Source: Arthrobacter sp. ZGTC131 (GTDB lineage Bacteria; Actinomycetota; Actinomycetes; Actinomycetales; Micrococcaceae). From it: 38,401 bases of DNA. Made by a program: the position numbers and the translations under genes. Shown in pieces: positions 23,805 through 31,351 of this stretch. The stretch spans positions 1-38,401 of the forward strand of contig NZ_PJIK01000026.1 in assembly GCF_002929275.1 (NCBI RefSeq). Direction: 5' to 3'. Position 1 is the stretch's first letter. Each line of letters starts with the position of its first letter. The notes beneath the pieces were generated by a model. The model did no database searches. It saw nothing but the letters and a program-made list of their open reading frames with translations, and was not told where the DNA came from.

Positions 23805-23938
23805 GTCCCTCTCCTCCCCCCGAGGCGTGCGATGGCTCCCATTAGCTCTCGAATGATCCGCCGCCGCCTGCGGTTTGGAGCGTCGAGTGTTTGTTTTATT
23901 TGAACTCTCCTCGTTAGAGTATCGCACTTAGTTATACA

Positions 23939-24313
23939 GTGGGAGCTGATGGGGACGCGGTGCGACAAAATGGGAGGGTGCCACGTTATGTTCAACCCGC
24001 CACAGCCGCGCCGCCCCAGGCGGTTCGCGTGATTTCCCTGCTGGGCGTCAATCCCTTGCGCGCTGAAATACTCAAATATCTGTTTGAACACCAGGACGGT
24101 GTAACCAGTGGTGACATAGGCCGAAGTATCGGAACTGGTTATAGAACCATCTTGTGGCACCTGAATCAGCTTGAAGAGCTTGGGGCCGTGGCCTCCAATG
24201 CAGGAGAGCGCCGCATTGGCCAGCGGGTGCTCTACACGATCAACGCTGAAGCGTTCGACGCCGCAGCCGGGGATCTGATGAAGTACATCAAAGGCCGGGG
24301 TGCGGGAAGCTGA
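23939..24313 (+). CDS. Winged-helix transcriptional regulator (ArsR-like)
   Basis: This is a 124-residue protein if the GTG at 23939 is used. Internal GTGs at 23960 or 23978 are alternatives, and no clear RBS decides. The core, VISLLGVNPLRAEILKYLF through DIGRSIGTGYRTILWHLNQLEELGAV to RVLYTINAEAF, is a winged helix of the ArsR/DprA-associated type. It is divergent from the conjugation operon, so it likely controls that operon and itself. The gap carries a short ACTCT/AGAGT dyad (23904-23920). No metal-binding cysteines are present. Confidence 0.78.
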   Translation: MGADGDAVRQNGRVPRYVQPATAAPPQAVRVISLLGVNPLRAEILKYLFEHQDGVTSGDIGRSIGTGYRTILWHLNQLEELGAVASNAGERRIGQRVLYTINAEAFDAAAGDLMKYIKGRGAGS

Positions 24314-24369
24314 CATGCACTGCGTTGCATCGTGAGTGCGCCTCACACCCCGAAGTCTCAAGGAAATAT

Positions 24370-24404
24370 GGCCCCTACTTCCCCCAGGGGCTGCGGTAGG
24401 GGCC
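24370..24404. terminator. Hairpin after the winged-helix gene
   Basis: GGCCCCTAC (24370-24378) pairs with GTAGGGGCC (24396-24404). A nested CCCC/GGGG stem lies in the loop. It lies 57 bp past the regulator stop. No T-run follows, so it may equally be a structured RNA element. Confidence 0.5.
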
Positions 24405-24474
24405 TCGCCCGTAATCCCGCTCAATGTGCATGATCAGGCCGTAGGGGGCTGAAGCATGTCATGCCCCCAAGTCT

Positions 24475-24508
24475 ACTGAAAAAAGTTCAGTATTGAAAAT
24501 TTTTCAGT
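24475..24508. promoter_or_regulatory. Two tandem 17-bp operators at the 3' end of the XRE gene
   Basis: ACTGAAAAAAGTTCAGT (24475-24491) is directly followed by ATTGAAAATTTTTCAGT (24492-24508). The first differs at only one base from the dyad at the ImmA operon promoter (27226-27242), and the second at three. Exact 17-bp spacing suggests cooperative binding. No gene starts leftward of it, so it may drive a small RNA or act as a remote site. Confidence 0.7.
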
Positions 24509-24959
24509 TAGGCGGGTTTTGTTTATTTGGTCGGGGCGGAAGATTCCGTAGTGCTTCAGTCACTGCGCGTAGAGCGTCCACATTCACTTCTCCCAACACC
24601 CGTGCGGCGAAATGCTCCACTTCCGCAATGCGATAAGCCTCTATCAGGCGGAGCTCAGCCTCCACCCGTTCCGGGATTGGACCGCTGCGCTGAAGCAAGT
24701 AATTCTCATCAACGTCGAAAAAATAGGCCAGCGCCTTCAGGAGTTGAGGATCCCACCGGTTATCCGGAGAGCCTGCGAGTAGCCGATGCCAGCGGGTTCT
24801 CGTAAGCGTGATTCCCTGCTCCGCGAGGCCCTGTCGAACATCTTCGTAGGTGAAACTCTGAGCGTCTTTGGCATGGACGATATCCAGGAGAAGCTGGATT
24901 TTGGACGCTAGAACCTCTTTATCGCTGCGCGGATCGATGGGATTGTCGTTCGATGTCAC
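24504..24959 (-). CDS. XRE-family DNA-binding regulator
   Basis: This is a 151-residue protein read from GTG 24959, with AGGA about 8 nt upstream. An ATG at 25010 would add 17 Arg/Pro-rich residues without conservation. The N-terminal half contains a helix-turn-helix (FTYEDVRQGLAEQGITLTRT, then WHRLLAGSPDNRWDPQLLKALAYFF). FDVDENYLL follows and is the typical end of EspR/XRE-type domains. The C-terminal half is helical and probably dimerises. It lies downstream of the ImmA operon on the same strand, after a 150-bp gap. The 17-bp dyads at its 3' end and at the operon promoter are its likely targets. Confidence 0.82.
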   Translation of the reverse strand: MTSNDNPIDPRSDKEVLASKIQLLLDIVHAKDAQSFTYEDVRQGLAEQGITLTRTRWHRLLAGSPDNRWDPQLLKALAYFFDVDENYLLQRSGPIPERVEAELRLIEAYRIAEVEHFAARVLGEVNVDALRAVTEALRNLPPRPNKQNPPN

Positions 24960-25109
24960 GATTGATCCTGCTCTCGGCCAACGTGGTCGGCCGCGTCCCA
25001 TGGGCAGCATTCTGCCAGCGGTAGCGAAGTCACAACCCTCCTTTTGGTTCCGTCATCAGTGAGACCACTTGCCGGGCCTTGACGGCTATGCGGAGTACCA
25101 AGTGAAAAG

Positions 25110-25733
25110 TCAGCTAACAATGAGAGTATATGAGGCCCCAAATGCAACTACGCCGGTTATGAAGCCGACAATGACCTGCCGCGCTGAGTGATCCCGGAGA
25201 TAAACCCTGGACCAGCAGACAAGTGGAGTGGCCACAACGAACGGAAGCCCCAGCCAGCCGAACATCAATACGGCAGAGACTGTCGCGCCACCCAACGTCA
25301 TCGCATGGCCCGATATCTTCCAGACTGGGCTAACCAGGATCAGGGCCACGATGCCGCAGAGAATCCCGCCAATTAGTCCCCAGACAGGCCGTGGGGCTCC
25401 AACGAGAACGAGGATGCCGCAGCCAAGTAGTGCAGAGCCCAAGGTCCACAGCATGACCGGGCGCCGCTGCCTCTTGTCTCCAACATGGTGGTCGGTCAGC
25501 TGACCTCTCTTGGCCAGGAGCAATACCGCGGCGAAGGGAGCCAGGCAGATGAAGACGGCAGCGATAACGCCGGACCAGATGGAGGTAAGCCGCTGGTCAC
25601 TCAGCAGAGAAGCCAGAATCAGTAGGAGAGACAGAACGAGGGGCGGCTGTGCGATCTCGGTTGCAGTCCTGGCGAGACGGCCCACGGCCGTAGAGGACCT
25701 CTCTGAGGCGAGGGTCGTGGTTGCTGCAGTCAA
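25110..25733 (-). CDS. PAP2-superfamily membrane phosphatase
   Basis: This 207-residue protein has about six membrane helices and the three PAP2 motifs in degenerate but recognisable form. These are DKRQRRPVM (KxxxxRP type, about residues 86-94), ISGHAM (SGH, about 140) and SRVYLRDHSARQ (SRx5H, about 174). These residues form the acid phosphatase site of lipid phosphatases, so it probably dephosphorylates a lipid phosphate or an isoprenoid pyrophosphate at the membrane. The start overlaps the preceding gene by 4 bp. It is the last gene of the ImmA/seven-TM/PAP2 operon. Confidence 0.78.
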   Translation of the reverse strand: MTAATTTLASERSSTAVGRLARTATEIAQPPLVLSLLLILASLLSDQRLTSIWSGVIAAVFICLAPFAAVLLLAKRGQLTDHHVGDKRQRRPVMLWTLGSALLGCGILVLVGAPRPVWGLIGGILCGIVALILVSPVWKISGHAMTLGGATVSAVLMFGWLGLPFVVATPLVCWSRVYLRDHSARQVIVGFITGVVAFGASYTLIVS

Positions 25734-26731
25734 TGTGCTGCCCTTACCGGCAGAACCGATTCCAGGGAACCGACACCGCCATCAAATCGAGCTTGGACTC
25801 TGTCTAGAACGCGGCCGGCAAGTACGGGTGTTGCTCGCCCCGAAAGAGCGACTTTATGATCGCTGGAGCGAATAATGTACTCGTACAGGCGCGCTGACGG
25901 GGACGAGGCACAGAGGCTGGCTAGAATGCTCGCCAACCAGGCAGCATAGGAAAGACCCCAGTACGTCCTCCCAAGCGTGGCCGTGAGAAAGACCAAGGCC
26001 GCACGGTCCCGAACCTGCAGTCGGCGCCATGCCTTCACTGCCGGCGGGATGCCCAGACCCAGGGACGTGAGCAGCACCCCACCGTAGAACAGCGGACTGA
26101 ACAAGACATACAACACCTTCTGGACAGAAGGACCGCCCACATCGATGTGCATGGCGGTCATGTATGCGATCTCTTCGACAGAGGCGAGGGCAACCAGCCC
26201 CATGCCGGCTGCAACGACCCGAGAGCTCACACGCACGGGCAGGCTCATCTGGGGCTGGAGGCAGATCCGAAAGACCGACATGGCCAGCAACGCCAAAATG
26301 CTCATATAGACGGTGGCATAGATGAAAACCGGTAGCTGCTGAACATTTTCCGGCACGAAGTTGGAGGCCGTCGGCCCAAACCGCTGACACGAGAACGGAA
26401 TGGCGATGGCAAAGGCTGCCAGAACGATAGCAATGGGCCGGTGAGTGAAGCGCGATTGATAGCTGGCGTCTAGGGAGTAGGCAGCAAAAATGCCGTCACG
26501 TATCAGCCAAACAGCAATCGTGACAGACAAATTGCGAACTAGGTGCAGGACGTTAACACCGCCCAGGTGAGCATCGATAACGGCTTCTGGCACCACGACG
26601 CCCCCGAGGAAAAGGCCGAGAACGCCTATGCCGATGGCAGCCAGAAAGGCCGTTGATGATCCCCATCGGGTTACGAGGTAGAGACGGACTACGAAGACTG
26701 CCGTGAGGATCCAGAACGCTGCAGTGATCAC
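25730..26731 (-). CDS. Seven-TM protein resembling the MAB_1171c family
   Basis: This 333-residue protein has seven predicted membrane helices in its first 235 residues (for example ITAAFWILTAVFVVRLYLV, LHLVRNLSVTIAVWLIRDG and VLYVLFSPLFYGGVLLTSLG). A cytoplasmic tail starts AVKAWRRLQVRDRAALVFL and later carries LYEYIIRSSDHKVALSG. Helices followed by a tail with WRRL and L-Y-x-x-I-I resemble the putative transporters called MAB_1171c family (DUF6545 tail). That is a recollection, not a search. Substrate and function are unknown. It overlaps ImmA and PAP2 by 4 bp on either side, indicating a single translational unit. Confidence 0.7.
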   Translation of the reverse strand: MITAAFWILTAVFVVRLYLVTRWGSSTAFLAAIGIGVLGLFLGGVVVPEAVIDAHLGGVNVLHLVRNLSVTIAVWLIRDGIFAAYSLDASYQSRFTHRPIAIVLAAFAIAIPFSCQRFGPTASNFVPENVQQLPVFIYATVYMSILALLAMSVFRICLQPQMSLPVRVSSRVVAAGMGLVALASVEEIAYMTAMHIDVGGPSVQKVLYVLFSPLFYGGVLLTSLGLGIPPAVKAWRRLQVRDRAALVFLTATLGRTYWGLSYAAWLASILASLCASSPSARLYEYIIRSSDHKVALSGRATPVLAGRVLDRVQARFDGGVGSLESVLPVRAAH

Positions 26732-27204
26732 AGGCCAAACACTCTTTCGGCCTTGGTGGCTTCCTTCTGTGGGGCGGCGTGTAAGACTCGAGCCAGTCCG
26801 AAGGCCAAATTCTCCGCGGCAGCCTCGGCCTCATCTAGAGGAAGGTCTACTGCACGACACATCCAACTGACACCGTGCCGCTTGCCGATGCCAGAAAAGA
26901 AGGAACCCCCAATCAGCCCGTCTAGGGGCTTGCCCTTGTGGCCGAGAAGGATGTGGCTGAGTTCATGCAACACGACATGAATGCTCCAGGCCTTCGCGCC
27001 ACGGAGGTAACGGACAATGCCATGGCTGGGGGTGTCAATCCACTGACCGGTCACACCTTCACCCAGGCTGCTCACTGTGCCCTCCTCGAAGATCAGGGTC
27101 TTGCCGTACTTTTCTTCCACCGACCCCACCAGATCACTCAGGGTCGGGTATGCGGGCAGGTTCAAAGACTCCACGGTGTCAGCGGTCAGTTTGGTCTGTT
27201 GCAT
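26728..27204 (-). CDS. ImmA/IrrE-type metallopeptidase
   Basis: This 158-residue protein carries the zinc-metallopeptidase motif VVLHELSHILLGH (HExxH, about residues 77-89). AEAAAENLAFGLARVL follows and supplies the third ligand-like Glu, as in ImmA/IrrE proteins. Known members (B. subtilis ImmA, Deinococcus IrrE/PprI) cleave an XRE-type repressor after a stress signal. An XRE regulator and shared operators lie close by, so cleavage of that protein is the obvious hypothesis. The gene is first in its operon. A 17-bp dyad lies 22 bp upstream of the ATG, across the promoter. Confidence 0.85.
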   Translation of the reverse strand: MQQTKLTADTVESLNLPAYPTLSDLVGSVEEKYGKTLIFEEGTVSSLGEGVTGQWIDTPSHGIVRYLRGAKAWSIHVVLHELSHILLGHKGKPLDGLIGGSFFSGIGKRHGVSWMCRAVDLPLDEAEAAAENLAFGLARVLHAAPQKEATKAERVFGL

Positions 27205-27225
27205 TCCCTAGGGCTCCGGTAATCC

Positions 27226-27242
27226 ACTGAAAAAATTTCAGT
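27226..27242. promoter_or_regulatory. 17-bp operator at the ImmA operon promoter
   Basis: ACTGAAA-AAA-TTTCAGT is a perfect 7-bp dyad. It differs by one base from the operator at 24475-24491 and is 2.7 kb away from it. Position 22 bp upstream of the ImmA start means that a bound protein would occlude the promoter, consistent with repression. Confidence 0.75.
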
Positions 27243-27776
27243 AATGTGTACTATGAAACCAGCGCCAGACGCGCCTCAGCAAGGTGCAACGCTACCAAAG
27301 CTTCCGACAGGTCCGCTTGTCACGCAGAGAGGACTGAGACCACCGGTGAATCCAAGGCAGACACTACGAACACGCCGTTCAGCGAGGCGTCCGCAGCCCT
27401 TCGCCGGCCGTCCAGTCGTGGGCGCGCCGCGCGCAGGTAGGAGATTCGACATAGGCGATTGCCTCGCACGGCGAGCCCGGAGACAGTGTTCCGGTTGGCG
27501 GCAAGCTTGCCCTAGGGGCAGTGCCTGGCGGGCGGGCTCTGAAGTTGTGTGCTGCCTTGGATCTGGTGGGCCCATCCTCGCGGCTCATGTGTTTCTGTTT
27601 CAACACGCCGAGGGTGTTTCAGTTTCAATGCCCAGACATGCGACAACGCGGTGATAGCTTCATTTTCAGAGGGACTGGAATGCAGAGTACGCCACCCTCA
27701 GGGCCGTGAGATGTTTGGTCCGACCGATCTATTGAAGCAACGGCGGCCCTTCAGTCGCCGAGTTCAAAGGACAGGG
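27243..27776. other. 534-bp gap with a 14-bp direct repeat
   Basis: No convincing gene was found. Frames at 27244-27654 and 27246-27440 have Arg/Pro-rich products and no RBS. The gap holds the direct repeat TGTTTCTGTTTCAA (27590-27603) and TGTTTCAGTTTCAA (27615-27628), period 25 bp. It may be an operator pair for the small DNA-binding protein encoded 150 bp downstream. Confidence 0.5.
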
Positions 27777-28007
27777 ATGATGGCTCCAGTAAACCGTAGT
27801 GGCCGACGCTCCAAAGGCGACCGCAAATTCGTCGGATTCCGCATCGCTACACCCAAGGCGGATGCAATGGATCTCGTTGCAAAGGCGGAGGGCTACCAGT
27901 ACGTCAGTGACTGGCTGTCCGATTTGGTCGACGAACGGCTCGCGAACACCAATCTTCACGCGATAGTCCAACAGGAGGAGTTGCCTCTTGGCCGCTTAGC
28001 CTCATAA
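27777..28007 (+). CDS. Small ribbon-helix-helix-like DNA-binding protein
   Basis: This is a 76-residue protein read from ATG 27777 (a second ATG follows at once) after AAAGGACAGGG. The basic N-terminus RSGRRSKGD is followed by a strand FVGFRIATP and two helices, ADAMDLVAKAEGYQYVSDWL and SDLVDERLANTN. This is the layout of Arc/CopG/ParG-type ribbon-helix-helix proteins. It is encoded before the replication gene, so it is a candidate copy-number or replication regulator. It could also be a conjugation accessory factor. Homology was not tested. Confidence 0.7.
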   Translation: MMAPVNRSGRRSKGDRKFVGFRIATPKADAMDLVAKAEGYQYVSDWLSDLVDERLANTNLHAIVQQEELPLGRLAS

Positions 28008-28011
28008 AAAA

Positions 28012-28036
28012 GAAGGCCCGCACGAGGCGGGCCTTC
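28012..28036. terminator. 10-bp hairpin between the RHH gene and rep
   Basis: GAAGGCCCGC (28012-28021) and GCGGGCCTTC (28027-28036) enclose the loop ACGAG, 5 bp past the RHH stop. On the minus strand the stem is followed by TTTTTT. On the plus strand the run precedes it, so the T-tract favours termination of reverse transcription. Confidence 0.8.
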
Positions 28037-28200
28037 GAAGCTTGAGATTCACGATCCGGAATGCTTGCCGGCTGACAGATCGTAAATCGCTTGGAAGCCC
28101 TTCGCAGGCCTTCCTTTGTGTTGCAAAACCGGTCTTGGCGGACCGGCCCTAACTCATTCCCTCTGACAGGAACAGACTCATCGTACAACAGCACGCTCTG

Positions 28201-30048
28201 GTGCTGCCAGCAAGAAACGACGCTGGCGTGTCCCGCGAGCCATCCCCGATCTCCAGCGCCGCTCAGGCGTGGGCTGCCTTGGCGCCTCTTCTCGCAGGTC
28301 AGCCCCGGATTCGCTTATCTCGGGACGCCGGCAAGTCGTACCCTCAGAAGCACGAACGGGCCCTGACTGAGGCGCTCCCCACGTTCCCAGCCGCCGTCCG
28401 GATCTTCGGAAAAGACGGCACCTGCGCCGCCATCTTCCTTGACTTCGACTCCTCCGTCGCCGGCGTCGACCGGGTGCAGGCCGACGTCCGCGCCGTCCAG
28501 GCCTGGCTGCACAACTGCGGAGCCCGTTGGATCGAGGACTACTCCCCCAACGGCGGCCGCCACGTTTACATCCCGCTGGAGCAGCGAGTCACCTTCTCTG
28601 AAGCGCGTGATCTTGTCGAGGCCCTGGGCACCCGATACCGGACCCTGGACAAGACCCCGCACCAGAACCTCCTCCATGGCTGCATGCGCACGCCTGGATC
28701 TCCGCACAAACGCGGCGGCCACCAAGAACTCGCGATGAGCCTAAACATGGCCTACGACATCGCCCGCCGACCCAACTCAGCCTCCGTGTGGACCGCCATG
28801 AAAGCTGACCTAGCTGGGGAGATCGCCGCCGTCCGAGCCCTGCGCCTGGAACAGACGCTTACGCCGACGCCCACCGAGACACCCAAACTCCGGCACCCCG
28901 CTGGCCGGATGTCCCGGGCCATGCAGCTGATGGCACAGACCGGACTCTACGACTCAAACAGGTACCCCTCCGACTCGGAAGCCCGCCAGGCAATCATCAC
29001 CGGAGCCGCAGCCGCCGGCCTGGAAGTGACCGATGTGGAACGCCGCATGATGCAAGGGACCTGGCCGGGGCTGGCCTCCTTCTATGCACGCTATGCCTCC
29101 CGGCACCGGGTCCCGGCCCTGCGCCGGGATTGGCTGAATGCAGTCAGCTACTTGAGCAAAGACGCAGGATCCAGGAACGGAAAGAACAATGCCCGTAAAT
29201 CCCCCACAAGCCAGCCAAATACACAGCCCCCGGAGATACAGGGCAACCCGGTTTCGAATCCCGATGCGGAGCATCGGTTCATCAGGACCTGGCGAAATGC
29301 CCTCCGGCTGACAGAGCACGCCTACACCGATTCAAGGACAGGGCTGGCGAGAAGAATGGTCCTGAGATCACTGGGTGAGGCTGCACACAAGACAGCGTCC
29401 CGGTTCGTTGAATTCGGGGCCCGGTCTATTGCGGTTGCCACCGGGCTTGACCACACGACCGTTGGATCCCACTTGAGGGCGCTGCGCAGTGAGGACGACG
29501 GACTGGTGACTCTGGTCGAACAGGGCCGCGGCACTAAAGGGGACCTCTACATGCTGACCGTGCCCGAGGACGTGAAGGCGCCCGCCGAAGATCTGACGTG
29601 GCGGAGAGGGAAGATCCATGCCTTGCGGCCGGTATTCCGGGAGCTCGGCCTTCCGGCGGCCTTCGTTTACGAGACACTGGAACACTCCCCCGGCTTGTCA
29701 GCGGCGGAGCTCGTGAAGCTGACCAGGCTCTCCCGGACAGCTGTCACTGAAGCGCTCGATGTGATGGCCGCATGGAACATGATCGCCCGAGACACCACGC
29801 GGGCATGGTCGATCGTGTCCACGACGTCGTTGAAGGATCTCGCCGAGCACTTCGGCGTGCTGGAAGCCGTGGCGGCGCAGCTACAGCGCTACAGGATCGA
29901 ACGAATCCTGTGGAAGGAATGGCTGTCCAAGAACGTCAACACCGTCGCCGAGCTCCTCTCCCCCGGTGATGACTATCCGTGGGAGGCCTTCGAGGGTCCA
30001 CCGGACGAGTGGGCACTGGCCGACATGGCGTTCACCAAGGCCGGTTGA
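28201..30048 (+). CDS. Plasmid replication protein with archaeo-eukaryotic primase domain
   Basis: This 615-residue protein has an N-terminal AEP-type primase core. The metal-binding aspartates are in AAIFLDFDSS (about residue 80). SPNGGRHVYIPL carries the motif-II His (about 120). MRTPGSPHKRGG is the motif-III-like segment (about 160). The C-terminal half contains winged-helix stretches (FGARSIAVATGLDHTTVGSH and LSAAELVKLTRLSRTAVTEALDV) that would bind origin repeats. Actinobacterial plasmids use such fused primase/initiator proteins to start replication. The GTG at 28201 has no good RBS, so the start is uncertain. It sits just before the iteron region. Confidence 0.8.
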   Translation: MLPARNDAGVSREPSPISSAAQAWAALAPLLAGQPRIRLSRDAGKSYPQKHERALTEALPTFPAAVRIFGKDGTCAAIFLDFDSSVAGVDRVQADVRAVQAWLHNCGARWIEDYSPNGGRHVYIPLEQRVTFSEARDLVEALGTRYRTLDKTPHQNLLHGCMRTPGSPHKRGGHQELAMSLNMAYDIARRPNSASVWTAMKADLAGEIAAVRALRLEQTLTPTPTETPKLRHPAGRMSRAMQLMAQTGLYDSNRYPSDSEARQAIITGAAAAGLEVTDVERRMMQGTWPGLASFYARYASRHRVPALRRDWLNAVSYLSKDAGSRNGKNNARKSPTSQPNTQPPEIQGNPVSNPDAEHRFIRTWRNALRLTEHAYTDSRTGLARRMVLRSLGEAAHKTASRFVEFGARSIAVATGLDHTTVGSHLRALRSEDDGLVTLVEQGRGTKGDLYMLTVPEDVKAPAEDLTWRRGKIHALRPVFRELGLPAAFVYETLEHSPGLSAAELVKLTRLSRTAVTEALDVMAAWNMIARDTTRAWSIVSTTSLKDLAEHFGVLEAVAAQLQRYRIERILWKEWLSKNVNTVAELLSPGDDYPWEAFEGPPDEWALADMAFTKAG

Positions 30049-30235
30049 TTTTGTTGGCGGATTGTTGACTAGACGCTGGCCCTGCAGCCGTCTCTCCCCG
30101 CCGTTTCGGGGACCAATGACTGGATTAACTTCCGGATTCTCCGTCGTCGTTTCATGGCTGGCTGGACCGGCTGAGTCCTCTACTCCCGGAAGTCGCAGGT
30201 GCGCTTCAGGCATTTCAGCACGGGAATGACGCGCA

Positions 30236-31207
30236 TATGGCACCATTTGCGCAAATGGGGTTTCGACCACTCCCCCAATATTCCTGCATCGTGATCGTGA
30301 ACCAGTCGCCGATGACTACTGCTGTCAATTGCCACTCTTCCTCTCGCCGCCTGGTTGGCTGGAAGCCCTTTCGAAGGAAATGGAACCATTCCCTCAACGG
30401 AGCAAATGGAACCATTTGCTCACACGCCCCGGAAGGCGTCGCGACCTGGGCTTCGGACGATAGGGTCGAGCATCGCGCAATTCATCGACCACGGACGTCA
30501 ATGCCTGACGCCTTTTGTTGAGGCGCCAGGTGAAGACGAGAAGAACCTCCGCCAGGGGGCTCGGAGAGGAGGGGCCGAGTGTGCCGGCTGCGGACTGACC
30601 AGACCGGATTCCGCCGCGCAGGCCCCGGGCGCGGCGCAGAAAACGTCCGGGAAGGAAATGGCACGATTTGCGCAAATGGAACTATGAGTTTTTATGGGGG
30701 CATATGGGAAAATGCCTCCATTTGCGCGAATACTACCAAGGACGCCGCGAACGCCTTTTGAGGAAATGCCACCATTTAGTGCTTGGTTCAAGTGGACTAG
30801 CGCTGATGCGCGTATACCACCATTTGCGCCCGTGAGTACTGCTGTGCCTTCCAGGCACGCTGCTGAGGAGATGCCACCATAGGTGGTTCAAATAGAACCG
30901 CGTGGGGCTTTGCGCTCCTGCTCAAATGGAACCATTTGGGAATCCTTGTCAGGACAGCGATCCAGCCCTTCATTTTTTTGGCCGACGTGTGCCACGAAAC
31001 CCCGATGCTGTGCAATGAAGGCGGCTCCGGCCTGGATCTGCAAGACAGCTAGCTACTGTTCGGACGGCGTAAAAGGTTCTATTTGCGCACGGTCTCAGCC
31101 TGCTCACAAGATTGGTGGCATATGCGAAAAAGCGGTATTCGCGCAAACCACGCTTATAGTTCCATTTGCGCCAAAGGTGGGATGCGCGGGAAAGGAACCA
31201 TTTGCGC
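30236..31207. repeat. Iteron-like array of about 13 units, candidate origin and/or centromere
   Basis: The rep-to-parA gap (30049-31351) has no gene but repeats a unit AAATGG-NN-CCATTT, often extended by GCGC. Copies lie near 30236-30258 (palindrome CCATTTGCGCAAATGG), 30378-30390, 30401-30420, 30656-30679, 30710-30727, 30764-30779, 30811-30829, 30870-30887, 30922-30940, 31077-31088, 31133-31149, 31159-31171 and 31193-31207. Some are degenerate. CCATTTGCGC is exact at 30243, 30718, 30820, 31162 and 31198. Such arrays between a rep and a par locus are typical origins or parS sites, and the region appears AT-richer than its neighbours. Confidence 0.85.
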
Positions 31208-31351
31208 GCAACTTCGGCGTGGCGCACGGGCGGACTGGCTTGGCGAAGTTAGCGTGATCTCATCGGTTGCTGGCCCGACGAGTTCCCGCCACGTGGGGGA
31301 TCTTTGCCGCACCGTTTTTCTACCAGCAGTGCAACGGAAGGTACCCCAGAC

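Noticed and set aside
27244-27654. 136-codon plus-strand frame after the ImmA operator
   Set aside because: Product is Arg/Pro/Gly-rich without motif. No RBS precedes it, and the start sits only 2 bp past the operator, which would leave no room for a promoter.
30049-31351. CRISPR array
   Set aside because: The repeated units are short palindromic sites with irregular spacing, both orientations and no cas genes, which fits iterons rather than CRISPR.
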